Shown piece after piece: positions 47,671 through 56,844 of a stretch of 64,000 nucleotides of DNA. The notes under the pieces were generated by a model. It worked only from the letters and a program-made list of their open reading frames with translations, had not been told where the DNA came from and did no database searches. The translations under genes and the position numbers were made by a program. Within the stretch, counting starts at the first letter, position 1. Each line of letters begins with the position of its first letter. Source of the stretch: Alphaproteobacteria bacterium UBA6411 (GTDB lineage: Bacteria; Pseudomonadota; Alphaproteobacteria; CAAGCB01; CAG-977); NCBI GenBank assembly GCA_002438565.1, contig DJPN01000040.1:1-64000 (forward strand), read 5' to 3'.

Positions 47671-48761
47671 GCGGTCATATAGTCGCGCAACAGTTTCAAC
47701 AGCAGTTCCATATCCTCGTCCGTACCAATGGTGATTCGCAAAGCGTCGGGCAAACCGTAAGACGCGACTTTGCGTACGATAACGCCGTTTTCCTGCAGGT
47801 ATTTGTCGGCGTTTTCAGCCGTTTTGCCCGTATGCGGAAAATGCACCAGAACAAAGTTCGCAACCGACGGCGTCATCGTCAAGCCCAGCTTTTCAAACTC
47901 CTGCGGCAGACGCGCCAGCCATTTCGCGTTGTGGTCGAAGCATTTTTTGACGAACGCCGTATCCTTGACCGCCGCAACGCCTGCGATTTGCGCGGCTTTG
48001 TTGACATTGAACGGACCGCGGACGCGGTTCAAAACGTCTGTGATTTCCTTTGACGCGTACGACCAGCCCAAGCGGATTCCGCCCAAGGCGTAAATTTTGG
48101 AAAACGTGCGCAGCATCACGACATTCGGAAATTCGTCAACCAAATCCTCGCCCGCCGTATAATCTTCGCGCCCCGCAAATTCGGCATAAGCGGCATCCAG
48201 AACAATCACCACGGTTGACGGCACTTCGCGGCACAGCTTGCGCATCTCGTCGCGGGGAACATAAGTCCCCGTCGGATTGCCGGGGTTGGCGATGAATACG
48301 ATTTTCGTTTCGGGGGTGATTGCTTTAATCACCGCGTCAACATCGACTTTGAAATCCTTTTCGGGAACGACTATCGCGTCCGCTCCGCATCCGACGGCGT
48401 ACAGGCGGTACATCAAAAAAGCGTACTGCGTGATGACGATTTTATCCCCCGCGTTCAGATAAGCGTGGCACAGCAATCCGATAAGTTCGTCCGACCCCGA
48501 CCCGCACACAATCCTGTCCGCGTCCAGTCCGTGCGCCGCTCCGATTGCCTGCCGCAGTTCGACGCTGCCACCGTCGGGATAGCGGAACAGGGATTCCGCC
48601 CCTTGTCTGACGGCTTCGACAACCGTCGGGTTTGTGCCGAAAGCCCCTTCGTTCGACGACAGTTTGACGACTTTGGCTCTGCCCTTGACGGACGACGCGC
48701 CGCCGACATACGGGGTCAAAGTCATAATGCTTTGATGAGCGGGTACGGGTAAATTTGACAT
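47667..48761 (-). CDS. hisC: histidinol-phosphate / aromatic aminotransferase HisC
   Basis: 364 residues from the ATG at 48761, 8 bp after AAAGGA; the ATG 9 bp upstream touches the ribosome site. Class II PLP aminotransferase: NEGAFGTNP, ANPGNPTGTYV, DAAYAEF and the PLP lysine in RTFSKIYALGGIRLGW. In alphaproteobacteria HisC-like enzymes in this context often also transaminate prephenate or phenylpyruvate; the upstream chorismate mutase gene supports that. Confidence 0.92.
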   Translation of the reverse strand: MSNLPVPAHQSIMTLTPYVGGASSVKGRAKVVKLSSNEGAFGTNPTVVEAVRQGAESLFRYPDGGSVELRQAIGAAHGLDADRIVCGSGSDELIGLLCHAYLNAGDKIVITQYAFLMYRLYAVGCGADAIVVPEKDFKVDVDAVIKAITPETKIVFIANPGNPTGTYVPRDEMRKLCREVPSTVVIVLDAAYAEFAGREDYTAGEDLVDEFPNVVMLRTFSKIYALGGIRLGWSYASKEITDVLNRVRGPFNVNKAAQIAGVAAVKDTAFVKKCFDHNAKWLARLPQEFEKLGLTMTPSVANFVLVHFPHTGKTAENADKYLQENGVIVRKVASYGLPDALRITIGTDEDMELLLKLLRDYMTA

Positions 48762-48773
48762 TGATTTCATCCT

Positions 48774-49604
48774 TTACACAAACGGAGCGGGAAAACCGCC
48801 GATGACGCGCGTCATGATGATTTTCCCGTCTTCCTTTTTCACAACGGCGGCCAAACGGGCGTCGTCGGATTCCAAAAAGCCTTCGACTTCAAACAAATAC
48901 GCCTTGCGGGTCATATCGGGCGAAAACGAATCGTAAATCGCGTTGGTGGCGATGCCGCCCGCTTTCAAAACCAAATCCAGCGTGCCCAGACTGATGCTGC
49001 CGTCCGTTTCGACAACCAGCAAAGTGCGGTCGTCGCCCGAAGCTTCAAACGGCACTTTGCCCAAAGCAAACACAATGCGCCCGTTATCTGCCGTTCCCGT
49101 AACGGGCAGCTTGGCGAACACCGCGACGGCGCGGCGGCGTTCCTGCGCCAAAGCGTACCACCAGCAGCTTTGGTCGTCCTGCAGGGACAAAACGGCCAAA
49201 TCGGCCTCGCCCTGCGTTAATTCTTTCAGCACCAGATTGACCGACTTGCACGGCAGCAGCGCCGTGAAAGATCCGAAATAGTCGCGCGTCAGTTCCAAAT
49301 TCCCCATACCGCGTTCGGGCATGAAAACCGCCACTGTCATCGGCGACTGCAAATTGGCGCAGGCGCTGATAAGTTCGCGCCACAACCGGATGATGACGGC
49401 TTTGCTCAAGCCGCCTTTGTGATTTTGAAGCAGTCTGCGCAGGATTTGCGTTTCGCGCACGGGGCGAAAGATTTGCTTTTCCCCCGCCTCCGCTTTGGCG
49501 CGGCCGACGCGTTCCGCCAGTTCCGCGCGGCGCATGACCAGCGCGTGCAAAGCGTCGTCCGTTTCGTCGATTTTCTGCCGCAAATCCTGCAAAGTTTCCG
49601 TCAT
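48774..49604 (-). CDS. chorismate mutase with degenerate prephenate dehydratase-like C-terminal domain
   Basis: 276 residues. Residues 1-90 form an AroQ chorismate mutase (LRQKIDETDDALHALVMRRAEL...RETQILRRLL). From about 92 a second domain starts MTVAVFMPERGMGNLELTRDYFG and includes EADLAVLSLQDD, which looks like a prephenate dehydratase fold but lacks its ESRP and TRF motifs. A final ACT-like stretch may be present. Makes prephenate for Phe/Tyr synthesis. It lies 3 bp before the hisC ribosome-site region, so both form an aromatic amino acid operon. Confidence 0.82.
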   Translation of the reverse strand: MTETLQDLRQKIDETDDALHALVMRRAELAERVGRAKAEAGEKQIFRPVRETQILRRLLQNHKGGLSKAVIIRLWRELISACANLQSPMTVAVFMPERGMGNLELTRDYFGSFTALLPCKSVNLVLKELTQGEADLAVLSLQDDQSCWWYALAQERRRAVAVFAKLPVTGTADNGRIVFALGKVPFEASGDDRTLLVVETDGSISLGTLDLVLKAGGIATNAIYDSFSPDMTRKAYLFEVEGFLESDDARLAAVVKKEDGKIIMTRVIGGFPAPFV

Positions 49605-49673
49605 TTAAAATAACCCTTTATTTTTTGTGAAACCGTTTGTATCCTTTTTTAACACTTTCACGGGTAAAAAAGA

Positions 49674-50009
49674 ATGCAGAAAATCACTTCCGCCGATTTT
49701 TTAGGCTTGGTTCGCTACAATGCCGCGGGTTTGGTTCCCGTCATCGCGCAGCAGTTCGACACGCGCGAAGTGCTGATGATGGCGTGGATGAACGAAACCG
49801 CGCTGAAAGAAACGCTTTTCTCAAAACGGATGTGCTATTTTTCACGGTCGCGCCAAACGCTGTGGCGCAAAGGCGAAACGTCTGGACATACGCAAGTGCT
49901 GAAAGAATTGCGGATTGACTGCGACGGCGACACTTTGCTGGCGCTGGTCGACCAGACGGGCGCGGCCTGCCATACGGGAAACCGCACCTGTTTTTATCGC
50001 GGGCTTTGA
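49674..50009 (+). CDS. hisI: phosphoribosyl-AMP cyclohydrolase
   Basis: 111 residues. [16 protein letters not shown], the [19 protein letters not shown] motif and the zinc/magnesium cysteines in [27 protein letters not shown] are all present. Third step of histidine synthesis. Stand-alone HisI without the HisE domain. No ribosome site is obvious before the ATG. Confidence 0.95.
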   Translation: MQKITSADFLGLVRYNAAGLVPVIAQQFDTREVLMMAWMNETALKETLFSKRMCYFSRSRQTLWRKGETSGHTQVLKELRIDCDGDTLLALVDQTGAACHTGNRTCFYRGL

Positions 50010-50026
50010 ACTGAAAGGATACGGCT

Positions 50027-51226
50027 ATGGCGGATGTTTTGGAAGCGGCTCAAACAGGCGACGCGAACGAAATCAAAGCGGCTTTGGCAGAGGGCGGAAA
50101 TCCGAACGTCTGCGATAAACTGGGAACGACGCCGCTGATGCTGGCGGCGATACTGGGCGCGGATTTGTCGGCTTCAACCGCTTTGATTCAAGCAGGCGCA
50201 AAGGTCGACACCCTGCAAAACGACGGCATGACCGCGCTGTTTTTCGCCGCGGCGAAAGCCAAAAATTCCGCCCTTGTCAATTTGCTGCTGTCCCAAGGGG
50301 CGAATATCAACGCCCGCGACAAAAAAGGAATAACGCCTCTGATGTTCGCCGCTTCGCTGAACCCCGAACCCGCAATTATCGAAATGCTGCTGGACGCGGG
50401 GGCGGAGCTGAACGCGCGGGACAAAGACGGACTGTCGGCTTTGTTGTGGGCGGCGAAAAGCAACCCGAACCCCGCCGTTGCGGCTTTGCTGATTGACAGC
50501 GGGGCGGACATCCGCCAGCGCGAGGAAAAATTCGGCGCGACGCCGTTGATGACGGCGGCGAAAGAAAACAGAAATCCGCAGATGATTTCCGTTTTGCTGA
50601 CCATGGGGGCGAAAGTCAACCGCGCGACGGTCAACGGTTTTACGCCGCTGATGCTGGCGGCCGGAAAAAATCCGAATCCCGCGGTGACGGAGGCTCTTTT
50701 GACGGGCGGCGCGGACGTTTCGATGAAAACGCTGGAAGGGCGGACGGCTTTGATGTTCGCCGCCGAAAACGCGCGCGACGCAACCGTTATCGACGCTTTG
50801 CTGCGATACGGCGCGGACGTGAACGCCGCTGACAACCGCGGGGCGACGCCTTTGATGCTGGCGGTTATCGAAAACACCTCCGCCTCTGTTACTGAAGCTT
50901 TACTGAAGGGCGGAGCAAATCTTGCCGTTTCGGACAAAGTGCTGAACGCGTCGCCAGCGATGTGGGCGGCGGCGAAAAATCCGAATCCGCAAGTGCTGGA
51001 AACTTTGTTCAAATACGGCGCGAATCCGTTTGAAACAATGGACGACGGCAAAACTTTGCTGATGGCCGCGGCATCAAGCAACGACAACCCCGCGGTCGCA
51101 GGATTTTTGCTGGAACAGGGGCTTGATCCGAAACAGGCCGACAAATACAACGCCACCGCCGCGGATTACGCCCGCAACAATCCCGCTTTGTTCAACACGG
51201 ATGTTTACTGGCGGCTGTTGGGCTGA
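50027..51226 (+). CDS. ankyrin-repeat protein
   Basis: 399 residues composed almost wholly of about eleven ankyrin repeats of 33-36 residues (for example GTTPLMLAA, GITPLMFAA, GFTPLMLAAG). Several repeats carry a K-N-P-N-P insertion in the turn between helices (SNPNPAVAALL, KNPNPAVTEAL, KNPNPQVLETL), an unusual signature. There is no signal peptide or membrane segment, so the protein is cytoplasmic or a secreted effector. AAAGGA precedes the start, 17 bp after hisI. Mediates protein binding; partner unknown. The end overlaps a convergent gene by 22 bp. Confidence 0.9.
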   Translation: MADVLEAAQTGDANEIKAALAEGGNPNVCDKLGTTPLMLAAILGADLSASTALIQAGAKVDTLQNDGMTALFFAAAKAKNSALVNLLLSQGANINARDKKGITPLMFAASLNPEPAIIEMLLDAGAELNARDKDGLSALLWAAKSNPNPAVAALLIDSGADIRQREEKFGATPLMTAAKENRNPQMISVLLTMGAKVNRATVNGFTPLMLAAGKNPNPAVTEALLTGGADVSMKTLEGRTALMFAAENARDATVIDALLRYGADVNAADNRGATPLMLAVIENTSASVTEALLKGGANLAVSDKVLNASPAMWAAAKNPNPQVLETLFKYGANPFETMDDGKTLLMAAASSNDNPAVAGFLLEQGLDPKQADKYNATAADYARNNPALFNTDVYWRLLG

Positions 51227-52353
51227 ACGAATTTCGCCATATTGTAGGGATATAAAGTCGGACAGTTTCCGTCGTTTTTTCCCGTTTTAAACGCTTCCAG
51301 ACACGCCACGCCCTGCAAACGGTCGGTTTTGATGTTGTAAAAGCCTTTTGTGCTGAAATGCGCGCTGTAGCCCAAAACAACAATCACGACCGCCGTCAAA
51401 AACGCTTTTTTCATCGGATACAGCAGCATCAGCAAAGCAGGAATGCAAATCATGACGCTTTCGGCATGACGGTGCATCAGCGGATCGCCGAAACGGTTGC
51501 GGGCTATCCCCGCCGCAGCCAGCAAAGAGCCGAACACAACCGCGTACAGAGCCATTCTTTTTTTGTCGTCCGCATCCATATTTTTGCAAAACACAAACAC
51601 AAGCGGCGCAACCAGCAGGGCGAACAAAAAAACGTGCACGACGGAAAAACGGTCGAAACCCGTAAAATAGGCGGAAAAAACGTTTATCCAATAATACCCG
51701 TACTGTGTTGAAAACACATCCGTTTTCGCCTGTGCGGTATCAAGGGGGTAGCCTGCGAAAAATATCGCAAGAACAGCCGCAAATCCTGCCAACGTAGCTT
51801 TTTTCGGCATTTTTGATGCAATCGACACGGCAATCATCACGCCGGCGGCAAACACGATATTCATCGACAGGCAGGACAGTAGCGAAAACAGCAGGCAAAA
51901 CAGTCTGTTTAAAACCGTTTCCGGCCGCAAAAAAGCGAATTCGACCGCCAGCAGGGAAAACAAAATCATCAAATGGAACTGCGATGTAAAGCCCCACAAC
52001 AGATTGACGGCGTTCATATCCGAAAACAGCGGCACGAACAAAAGGGGCAAAAACCATTTATCCCCCGCAGCTTTGCGCACCACGCGCCACAACTGGACGA
52101 CCATGGCCGCATACAAAGCGTACGCCGTGAAAACCCACGTCAACGGCGTTCCGAAATTCATCAGCAATTTTGTAAACACAATCCGATGTTCGTTGTAAGT
52201 TTGCCAGTAAAAGCCCGCCGCCGCCCCTCGTTTCAAGGCGGCCGAAACAGGAACTTCGTCCCAATAAGCGACATCAACGGCGCAATCAAACACGGCGACG
52301 GAACACCAGACGAACGCCGCCGCCAATATTCCCCAAGCGCAATATTTTTTCAT
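51205..52353 (-). CDS. multi-pass membrane protein, hypothetical (GT-C-like topology)
   Basis: 382 residues from the ATG at 52353 (AAAGGAG 6 bp upstream). About nine membrane helices with an early exported loop containing VDVAYWDEVPVSAALKRG and YNEHRIVFTKLL; acidic and His residues after the first helix are typical of GT-C glycosyltransferases, but no diagnostic motif is complete. A short soluble tail ends it. Possibly involved in surface glycan assembly. Confidence 0.65.
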   Translation of the reverse strand: MKKYCAWGILAAAFVWCSVAVFDCAVDVAYWDEVPVSAALKRGAAAGFYWQTYNEHRIVFTKLLMNFGTPLTWVFTAYALYAAMVVQLWRVVRKAAGDKWFLPLLFVPLFSDMNAVNLLWGFTSQFHLMILFSLLAVEFAFLRPETVLNRLFCLLFSLLSCLSMNIVFAAGVMIAVSIASKMPKKATLAGFAAVLAIFFAGYPLDTAQAKTDVFSTQYGYYWINVFSAYFTGFDRFSVVHVFLFALLVAPLVFVFCKNMDADDKKRMALYAVVFGSLLAAAGIARNRFGDPLMHRHAESVMICIPALLMLLYPMKKAFLTAVVIVVLGYSAHFSTKGFYNIKTDRLQGVACLEAFKTGKNDGNCPTLYPYNMAKFVQPNSRQ

Positions 52354-52464
52354 TTCCGCTCCTTTGCGTTCCATCCTATCCGAAAAATATTCCGTCCAAA
52401 ACGAAAAAACTTCATCCCCGTTTGTTTTTTTATCTTTTCGTAAGATTTCGCTGATATCGTAAGC

Positions 52465-52470
52465 TATAAT
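52465..52470 (+). promoter_or_regulatory. perfect -10 box of the lipoprotein gene
   Basis: TATAAT about 27 bp before the GTG start. No good -35 box is seen; a 7-bp direct repeat TCGTAAG (at about 52438 and 52457) lies where an activator could bind. Confidence 0.4.
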
Positions 52471-52496
52471 CTATAAACTATTGCGGAGCCTTCAAG

Positions 52497-53339
52497 GTGT
52501 CAAAATCATCGGGTTTAATCAAAAAAAGTATTCTGACGGCGGTTATTGCGGGCGTTACGGCATCCTGCGGTTCGTTCGTCGATCCGTTTGAACAAAAAAC
52601 GATTATCACGCCGAAAGCTCCGTCTTCCGTCATCATTTGCCGTTCCGCGCAATGCGCTCCGGCCAGAACGAACATGACGCGCGAATTCATGTACAACAGT
52701 TTGTACAACCTGTTTGACAACAATCTGGATTCCCAAATTCTGCTGTGCGAAGCCGACCCCGCCACGCACACCTGCTTTGAAAACTATCTTCAATTCCAAA
52801 TCAAAGCCGGCGTTACCCCCGCCACGGTCGTCATAGATTCGGCAAAACTGCTGGACGTCCGTTTGAACAAAAACGAACAGATTGTCAATATCGCGCTGGA
52901 TTACAACATGCACTACAACGCGCTTCGTCCGCAATGCCGCGCGTCCAACAACGCGCTGTTCGTCAAATCGCCCGACTACGTCTTGATGGAAGACACGGGA
53001 TACCGCTGCAAATTTACGACCGTTTCGACATCCCTGCTGTCCACCGTTTTCGCCATTGACTACATCAACATGGATTACGGCGAAATCGGCGCCAGCTACT
53101 CCATCGGCGTTTCCGGTTCCGCATACGGCGGCGGAACGGGATATGTGATGATGCGTTTCCAGAAAAACGCCCTGCCCTCCAATCCCAAAAAGTTCGTCCT
53201 GCCCAAACCCGAACCGACCGAACCCGCCATGCCCGTCGAAATGCAGGGCAACACCCGTCAGGAATACGGCGTCAAAACGGACAGCGGCAAAAAATTGTCG
53301 CCGGGACAATACAAAGTCAGCCCGATTCCTTTGAAATAG
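52497..53339 (+). CDS. predicted lipoprotein, hypothetical
   Basis: 280 residues starting at GTG 52497 (GGAG 8 bp upstream). A hydrophobic N-terminal segment ends in VTASC, an imperfect lipobox. The mature part contains paired cysteines (IICRSAQC, LLCEADPATHTC) and a Gly/Tyr-rich stretch (SIGVSGSAYGGGTGYVMM) suggesting beta structure, with a proline-rich tail. No family recognised. Followed by a strong bidirectional terminator. Confidence 0.7.
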   Translation: MSKSSGLIKKSILTAVIAGVTASCGSFVDPFEQKTIITPKAPSSVIICRSAQCAPARTNMTREFMYNSLYNLFDNNLDSQILLCEADPATHTCFENYLQFQIKAGVTPATVVIDSAKLLDVRLNKNEQIVNIALDYNMHYNALRPQCRASNNALFVKSPDYVLMEDTGYRCKFTTVSTSLLSTVFAIDYINMDYGEIGASYSIGVSGSAYGGGTGYVMMRFQKNALPSNPKKFVLPKPEPTEPAMPVEMQGNTRQEYGVKTDSGKKLSPGQYKVSPIPLK

Positions 53340-53340
53340 A

Positions 53341-53367
53341 AAAAAGCCCTCGGTCAGAGGGCTTTTT
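53341..53367. terminator. bidirectional terminator
   Basis: Perfect 11-bp stem AAAAAGCCCTC / GAGGGCTTTTT with a five-base loop. A and T runs on both sides let it end both the lipoprotein transcript and the convergent pepF transcript. Confidence 0.92.
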
Positions 53368-53374
53368 CAATGTT

Positions 53375-55234
53375 TCATCTTTGTTTGTTTTGGACAGCCG
53401 CCTTGACAACGGCGGGATTGGCTTTCGCCTGTCCTTTGGCTTTGTTTTTGTTCATGCCCAATTCGTCGGTCAGCACTTCCAGTTCGTCGACAAAGCCCTT
53501 AATCACGTTCAAACCTTTCTTCCAAAAATCGGGTTTGGAAGCATCCAATCCGAACGGCTTCAGCATGGATTTGTGACGTTCGGAACCGCCCTTGCCCAGC
53601 ATTTCCATGTATTTGTTCGGGAAATCTTTGACTTTGCCCTCTTCGTACACATTGTACAGGGAATTGACCAAGCAGTCCCCGAACGCATAGCCGTACACAT
53701 AAAACGGCGTATGCACCATGTGCGGAATCGTCGCCCAGGCGGAGCTGGAACGGTCGTCGTTTTTCACGGCAGGCCCTAAAGCTTCGGTTTGCGTTTTCGT
53801 CCATATCGCGTTCAGCTTGTCGGGGGACAGCTCGCCCTCTTTGCGGCGGGTGGTATGCACATCCGTTTCAAAGCGGTGAAAAGCGATTTGACGCACGGTC
53901 GTGTTCAGCATGGAACCCGTTTTTTCCGCCAGCATCGCAAAGCGCTGTTTGGGATCTTTTTCGTGCTTCAGCATATATTTGAACGTCATCATTTCGCCGA
54001 AAATGGATGCCGTTTCAGCCAGCGTAATCGGCGTTTCGGACTTTAAAAGCCCCTGTTTGCGCGCCAAATACTGGTGGACGCCGTGTCCCAATTCGTGCGC
54101 CAAAGTCATCACGTCGCCGGAACTGCCCATAAAATTCAGCATCAGATACGGATGCGCGGACGGCACGGCGGGGTGGGCGTACGCGCCACCCTCTTTACCT
54201 TCCTTGGGGGCGACGTCAATCCAGTTGTTGTCAAAAAACTTTTTGCCGATGGCCGCCATTTCGGGTGAAAATTCGTTGTAAGCCGCCAACACGGTGGACT
54301 TGGCTTCATCCCAAGTGTACTTGCGCCCTTCGACGCCCGGAATCGGCGCGTTTCTGTCCCAGTATTCCAGTTTGTCCACGCCCAGCCAGTCCGCTTTCAT
54401 TTTGTAATAGCGGTGCGAAATGTCCGCATGGCTGTCCACGACGGAATCGACTAAAGCGTCAACCACTTCGTCTTCGACCTGGTTGGCGACATTGCGTTCG
54501 GAAATCGGGCGTTTGTAGCCGCGCCATTCGTCCTCGATTTGCTTGTCTTTCGCCAAAGTGTTGGTAATCAAGGCGAACACGGGCATATTCTGCTTCATCA
54601 CGCGGTCGATTTCCGCGCCCGCTTCGTGACGCGTTTCCATGTCGGGCGACGACATCAAAGCGGTCGCTTCGGGTTCTGTCAGCTGTTTTCCGCCGACATT
54701 GAACCGCAGTCCCGCCATGGTTTCGTCGTACAAACGATTCCAAGCGGTCGCGCTGCTCATTGATTTGTCTAGCAGCATTTTTTCCAAGTTTTCGGGCAGC
54801 TGGTGTTCGCGTCCCGCGCGGACGTTTTCCAGCCACGGCGCATAGTCCCGCACCGTTTTGTCGGTCAGCTTGTCCTTCAGTTCGGAATCGCTCAGTTTGT
54901 TGATTTCCAGCGTATAGAACAGCATTTTACCCGCAACGTCATTGCCCTTTTCCTGAACGTTCTGGTAAAAGCCCGAAACGACGGGATCGTTCATATTCGT
55001 CGAATGCAGCAAATACGCGTAAGTATCCAGCTTTTGCGCCGTTTCGTTCAGTTTTTCGTATTCGGTGATGGATTTTCCGAATTCCGCGGGCGACAGTTCG
55101 CTCAAACCGCCTTTGTAGCGGGTTTCAAAGCGGGTCGCCCCCGCGCTGAGCGTCGCCATGTCCTTTTTCAATTCGGGCGAATCCATGGATTCGTACAAAT
55201 CGCTCAAGTCCCATTTCGGCATTTCTTCGGTCAT
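53375..55234 (-). CDS. pepF: oligoendopeptidase F (M3 metallopeptidase)
   Basis: 619 residues. Zinc motif LAHELGHGVHQYLA (HExxH near residue 400) with the third ligand in ITLAETASIFGEMM. Start MTEEMPKWDLSDLY is typical. Degrades cytoplasmic oligopeptides. A lysine-rich tail (NKNKAKGQAKANPAV) extends past the normal end. 60 bp separate it from gmk upstream. Confidence 0.96.
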   Translation of the reverse strand: MTEEMPKWDLSDLYESMDSPELKKDMATLSAGATRFETRYKGGLSELSPAEFGKSITEYEKLNETAQKLDTYAYLLHSTNMNDPVVSGFYQNVQEKGNDVAGKMLFYTLEINKLSDSELKDKLTDKTVRDYAPWLENVRAGREHQLPENLEKMLLDKSMSSATAWNRLYDETMAGLRFNVGGKQLTEPEATALMSSPDMETRHEAGAEIDRVMKQNMPVFALITNTLAKDKQIEDEWRGYKRPISERNVANQVEDEVVDALVDSVVDSHADISHRYYKMKADWLGVDKLEYWDRNAPIPGVEGRKYTWDEAKSTVLAAYNEFSPEMAAIGKKFFDNNWIDVAPKEGKEGGAYAHPAVPSAHPYLMLNFMGSSGDVMTLAHELGHGVHQYLARKQGLLKSETPITLAETASIFGEMMTFKYMLKHEKDPKQRFAMLAEKTGSMLNTTVRQIAFHRFETDVHTTRRKEGELSPDKLNAIWTKTQTEALGPAVKNDDRSSSAWATIPHMVHTPFYVYGYAFGDCLVNSLYNVYEEGKVKDFPNKYMEMLGKGGSERHKSMLKPFGLDASKPDFWKKGLNVIKGFVDELEVLTDELGMNKNKAKGQAKANPAVVKAAVQNKQR

Positions 55235-55294
55235 CGGAATACTCCTTAATTTTATTCAAAATTTCCTGTATTTTTGTCCAAAATAAGAAGGAAG

Positions 55295-55927
55295 TCAAGC
55301 GGAAAGCATTTGATTTACAAAGCTTTGCAGTCCGATTTGACGGGAACGCTTCAGCCGTTCAGCCGTCAAAATGGATTTGACGGCTTCGACACATTCGTCA
55401 AGGTCTTGATTGATGACCACATAGTCATATTCCTGCCAATGAGCGGCTTCCGCCGCGGCGGTTCCCATGCGTTTTTTAACGATTTCCGGGGCGTCGTTGC
55501 GGTGAATCAAACGGCTTTCCAATTCCGCCAAAGACGGAGGCAGAATCGACACGCCGACCACGTCGTCACGGGCGGTTTGCGACAGTTGGCGCGCCCCCTG
55601 CCATTCAATGTCGAACAAGACGTCCTTGCCCGCCGCCAATGCCGCCTGCACGGGCTTTGCGGGCGTGCCGTAGCAATTTCCGCAAAATTCGGCATATTCC
55701 AAAAATTCGCCGTTTTTAACCATCTCGTCAAACTTTTCACGGCTGACAAAGTAATAATCCTTGCCGTCGATTTCACCGGCGCGCGGGGCGCGGGTCGTCG
55801 CGGACACCGACAAAAAGAAATTCGGATCGCTGTCCAAAATACGGTGAGAAATCGCCGTTTTTCCCGTTCCCGACGGCGACGACAGCACCAGCATCAATCC
55901 GCGTCTTGCAATTCCGTTGTTAATCAT
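55295..55927 (-). CDS. gmk: guanylate kinase
   Basis: 210 residues. P-loop LSSPSGTGKTAISHRIL, the GMP-binding SVSATTRAPRAGEIDGKDY and the later DIEWQGARQL segment are complete. Phosphorylates GMP to GDP. Directly after yicC (12-bp gap), the usual yicC-gmk order. Confidence 0.97.
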   Translation of the reverse strand: MINNGIARRGLMLVLSSPSGTGKTAISHRILDSDPNFFLSVSATTRAPRAGEIDGKDYYFVSREKFDEMVKNGEFLEYAEFCGNCYGTPAKPVQAALAAGKDVLFDIEWQGARQLSQTARDDVVGVSILPPSLAELESRLIHRNDAPEIVKKRMGTAAAEAAHWQEYDYVVINQDLDECVEAVKSILTAERLKRSRQIGLQSFVNQMLSA

Positions 55928-55939
55928 GGCAATTCTCCT

Positions 55940-56776
55940 TTATTCGATATTTTGAATTTGTTCGCGCAGGCGGTCAATGGCGGATTTCAAAGCCAAGCCC
56001 GCGCGCGTCAGTTCGATGTCCGCGGATTTTGAACAAAGCGTGTTGGCTTCGCGGTTGAATTCTTGACACAAAAAGTCCAGTTTGCGCCCGATTGCGCCGT
56101 CCTGCCCGAACAGTTCGCGGGCGGTTTCGACATGGGCTTTCAAGCGGTCAAGCTCTTCGCGCACATCGGCGCGCAGCATCCACGCTGTCACTTCCTGCAA
56201 AAAGCGGTCTTCGGGCAGCGGCGCGGCGTCTTTCAAAGAATCGTACTGCGCTTTCAGCGTTTGGCGGATTTTTTCGTTCTGGGCATCCGCGCGGGTTTCG
56301 GCGGTTTTGACCAACGCTTCAATGGAATCGACGATTTCCGTCAAACAGGCTTTCAGTTTTTCACCCTCCGCCAGACGGGCTTTTTTCAATTCCGCAACCG
56401 CTTGTTTCAAGGACTGCTTCAGCGCGTCTTCCTCCGTCTTGGGTTGCCCCGTTTCAACAACGCCTTTCACGTTCATCAGCGTCGCCAAATCGCCGACATG
56501 AAAAGACGGGTATTTTTCGGCCTGGCGCAAAGCCTCGCGACACAGCGTTTCCAGAAAATCCGTGTTGACGCTCAGCGTTCCCGCCGCGCCGTCCGTGTCC
56601 AAAGCCACCGTTAGCGTGCCGCGCGCAAAGTTTTGACGCACCGCTTCGCGCACATCGTTGTCCAAGCTGTCCACCGCCAGCCGCGTGCGCACATCCAATC
56701 CTTTGGCGTTGACCGAACGCAGCGTCCAAATCCATCGGCCCGCTTTGACGCAGGCAAATCCTGTCATACTTTCCAT
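55940..56776 (-). CDS. yicC: YicC/YloC family endoribonuclease
   Basis: 278 residues. Begins MESMTGFACVKAGRWIWTLRSVN (family: MTGFGR...E..S.N.R) and ends with the DUF1732 region FLCQEFNREANTLCSKSAD and ALKSAIDRLREQIQNIE. YicC is an RNase that affects small-RNA stability. Operon with gmk. Confidence 0.93.
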   Translation of the reverse strand: MESMTGFACVKAGRWIWTLRSVNAKGLDVRTRLAVDSLDNDVREAVRQNFARGTLTVALDTDGAAGTLSVNTDFLETLCREALRQAEKYPSFHVGDLATLMNVKGVVETGQPKTEEDALKQSLKQAVAELKKARLAEGEKLKACLTEIVDSIEALVKTAETRADAQNEKIRQTLKAQYDSLKDAAPLPEDRFLQEVTAWMLRADVREELDRLKAHVETARELFGQDGAIGRKLDFLCQEFNREANTLCSKSADIELTRAGLALKSAIDRLREQIQNIE

Positions 56777-56844
56777 TTTTTAAAGTTCCTTTAAACCGTT
56801 TGCTTTAAGTTATAGCCAAATCACAGCGGCAAGGAAACGCAAAA

